Positions 7,536-7,625 of a DNA stretch of 7,625 nucleotides are shown in pieces. The notes beneath the pieces are model-generated. The model had not been told where the DNA came from, made no database searches, and saw only the letters and a list, made by a program, of their open reading frames with translations. Made by a program: the position numbers and the translations under genes. The stretch spans positions 1-7,625 of the forward strand of contig CAIWDQ010000348.1 of assembly GCA_903911455.1 (NCBI GenBank), read 5' to 3'. Each line of letters begins with the position of its first letter. The first letter of the stretch is position 1. The stretch comes from an uncultured bacterium. GTDB taxonomy: Bacteria; Bacteroidota; Bacteroidia; Bacteroidales; JACABE01.

Positions 7536-7625
7536 AAAATAGAATACTTCTTATCGTATCCTGATAAAGCAAAGATAATTAATGTTAATGTCAAAAATAA
7601 AGCACTTAAAGATCATACTTATAAA
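7536..7625 (+). other. Short open frame running off the window, origin unknown
   Basis: After a TAA at 7533-7535 the + frame is open to the last base (30 codons), reading KIEYFLSYPDKAKIINVNVK and then a lysine-rich tail. There is no ATG, GTG or TTG start in frame near its beginning. It could be the 5' edge of another truncated gene or mere chance in AT-rich DNA. I do not recognise it. Confidence 0.2.

Noticed and set aside
7334..7594. Minus-strand open frame of 86 codons
   Set aside because: It lies antisense over the acetyltransferase remnant, whose + frame has clear hexapeptide-repeat homology. The minus reading shows no known motif.
1..7625. CRISPR arrays, tRNA or rRNA genes, riboswitches and defence systems
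   Set aside because: No regularly spaced repeats, cloverleaf-like or conserved RNA stretches, and no defence-related domains were seen on either strand.

Overview
The window is part of a surface-polysaccharide (O-antigen or capsule) gene cluster from a low-G+C bacterium. All intact genes lie on the + strand. They encode three GT4-type glycosyltransferases, one multi-spanning membrane protein of the EpsG/Wzy polymerase type, and one AsnB-type glutamine amidotransferase. A decayed ISAs1-family transposase, a family common in proteobacteria, together with this gene content suggests a low-G+C gammaproteobacterium (Legionella-, Francisella- or Acinetobacter-like). That placement is inference; no gene here fixes the taxon.

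Layout. Positions 1-94 are AT-rich, with no gene seen. Positions 95-4859 hold a tightly packed block: glycosyltransferase, glycosyltransferase (4-base overlap), polymerase (5-base gap), glycosyltransferase (6-base gap). This looks like one operon. Positions 4860-5276 interrupt the block. They hold a minus-strand remnant of an ISAs1-family transposase that is truncated at both ends and carries a frame shift and an in-frame TAG. Positions 5277-7172 hold the asparagine-synthase-like gene. Positions 7173-7306 are very AT-rich, with no gene seen. Positions 7307-7531 hold the broken middle part of a hexapeptide-repeat (CatB/WbbJ-like) acetyltransferase, followed by a short open frame of unknown origin that runs off the window.

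How the genes fit together. The three transferases would add sugars one by one to a lipid-linked repeat unit on the cytoplasmic face of the inner membrane. The EpsG-like protein would polymerise the units on the periplasmic side. The AsnB-like enzyme, in this setting, is more likely to amidate a uronic acid carboxyl in the glycan than to make free asparagine. No flippase (wzx), priming transferase or nucleotide-sugar synthesis gene is in the window, so the cluster must extend beyond it. The two wrecked genes show that the right half of the locus has been rearranged by IS-linked exchange, and that an O- or N-acetylation step may have been lost.
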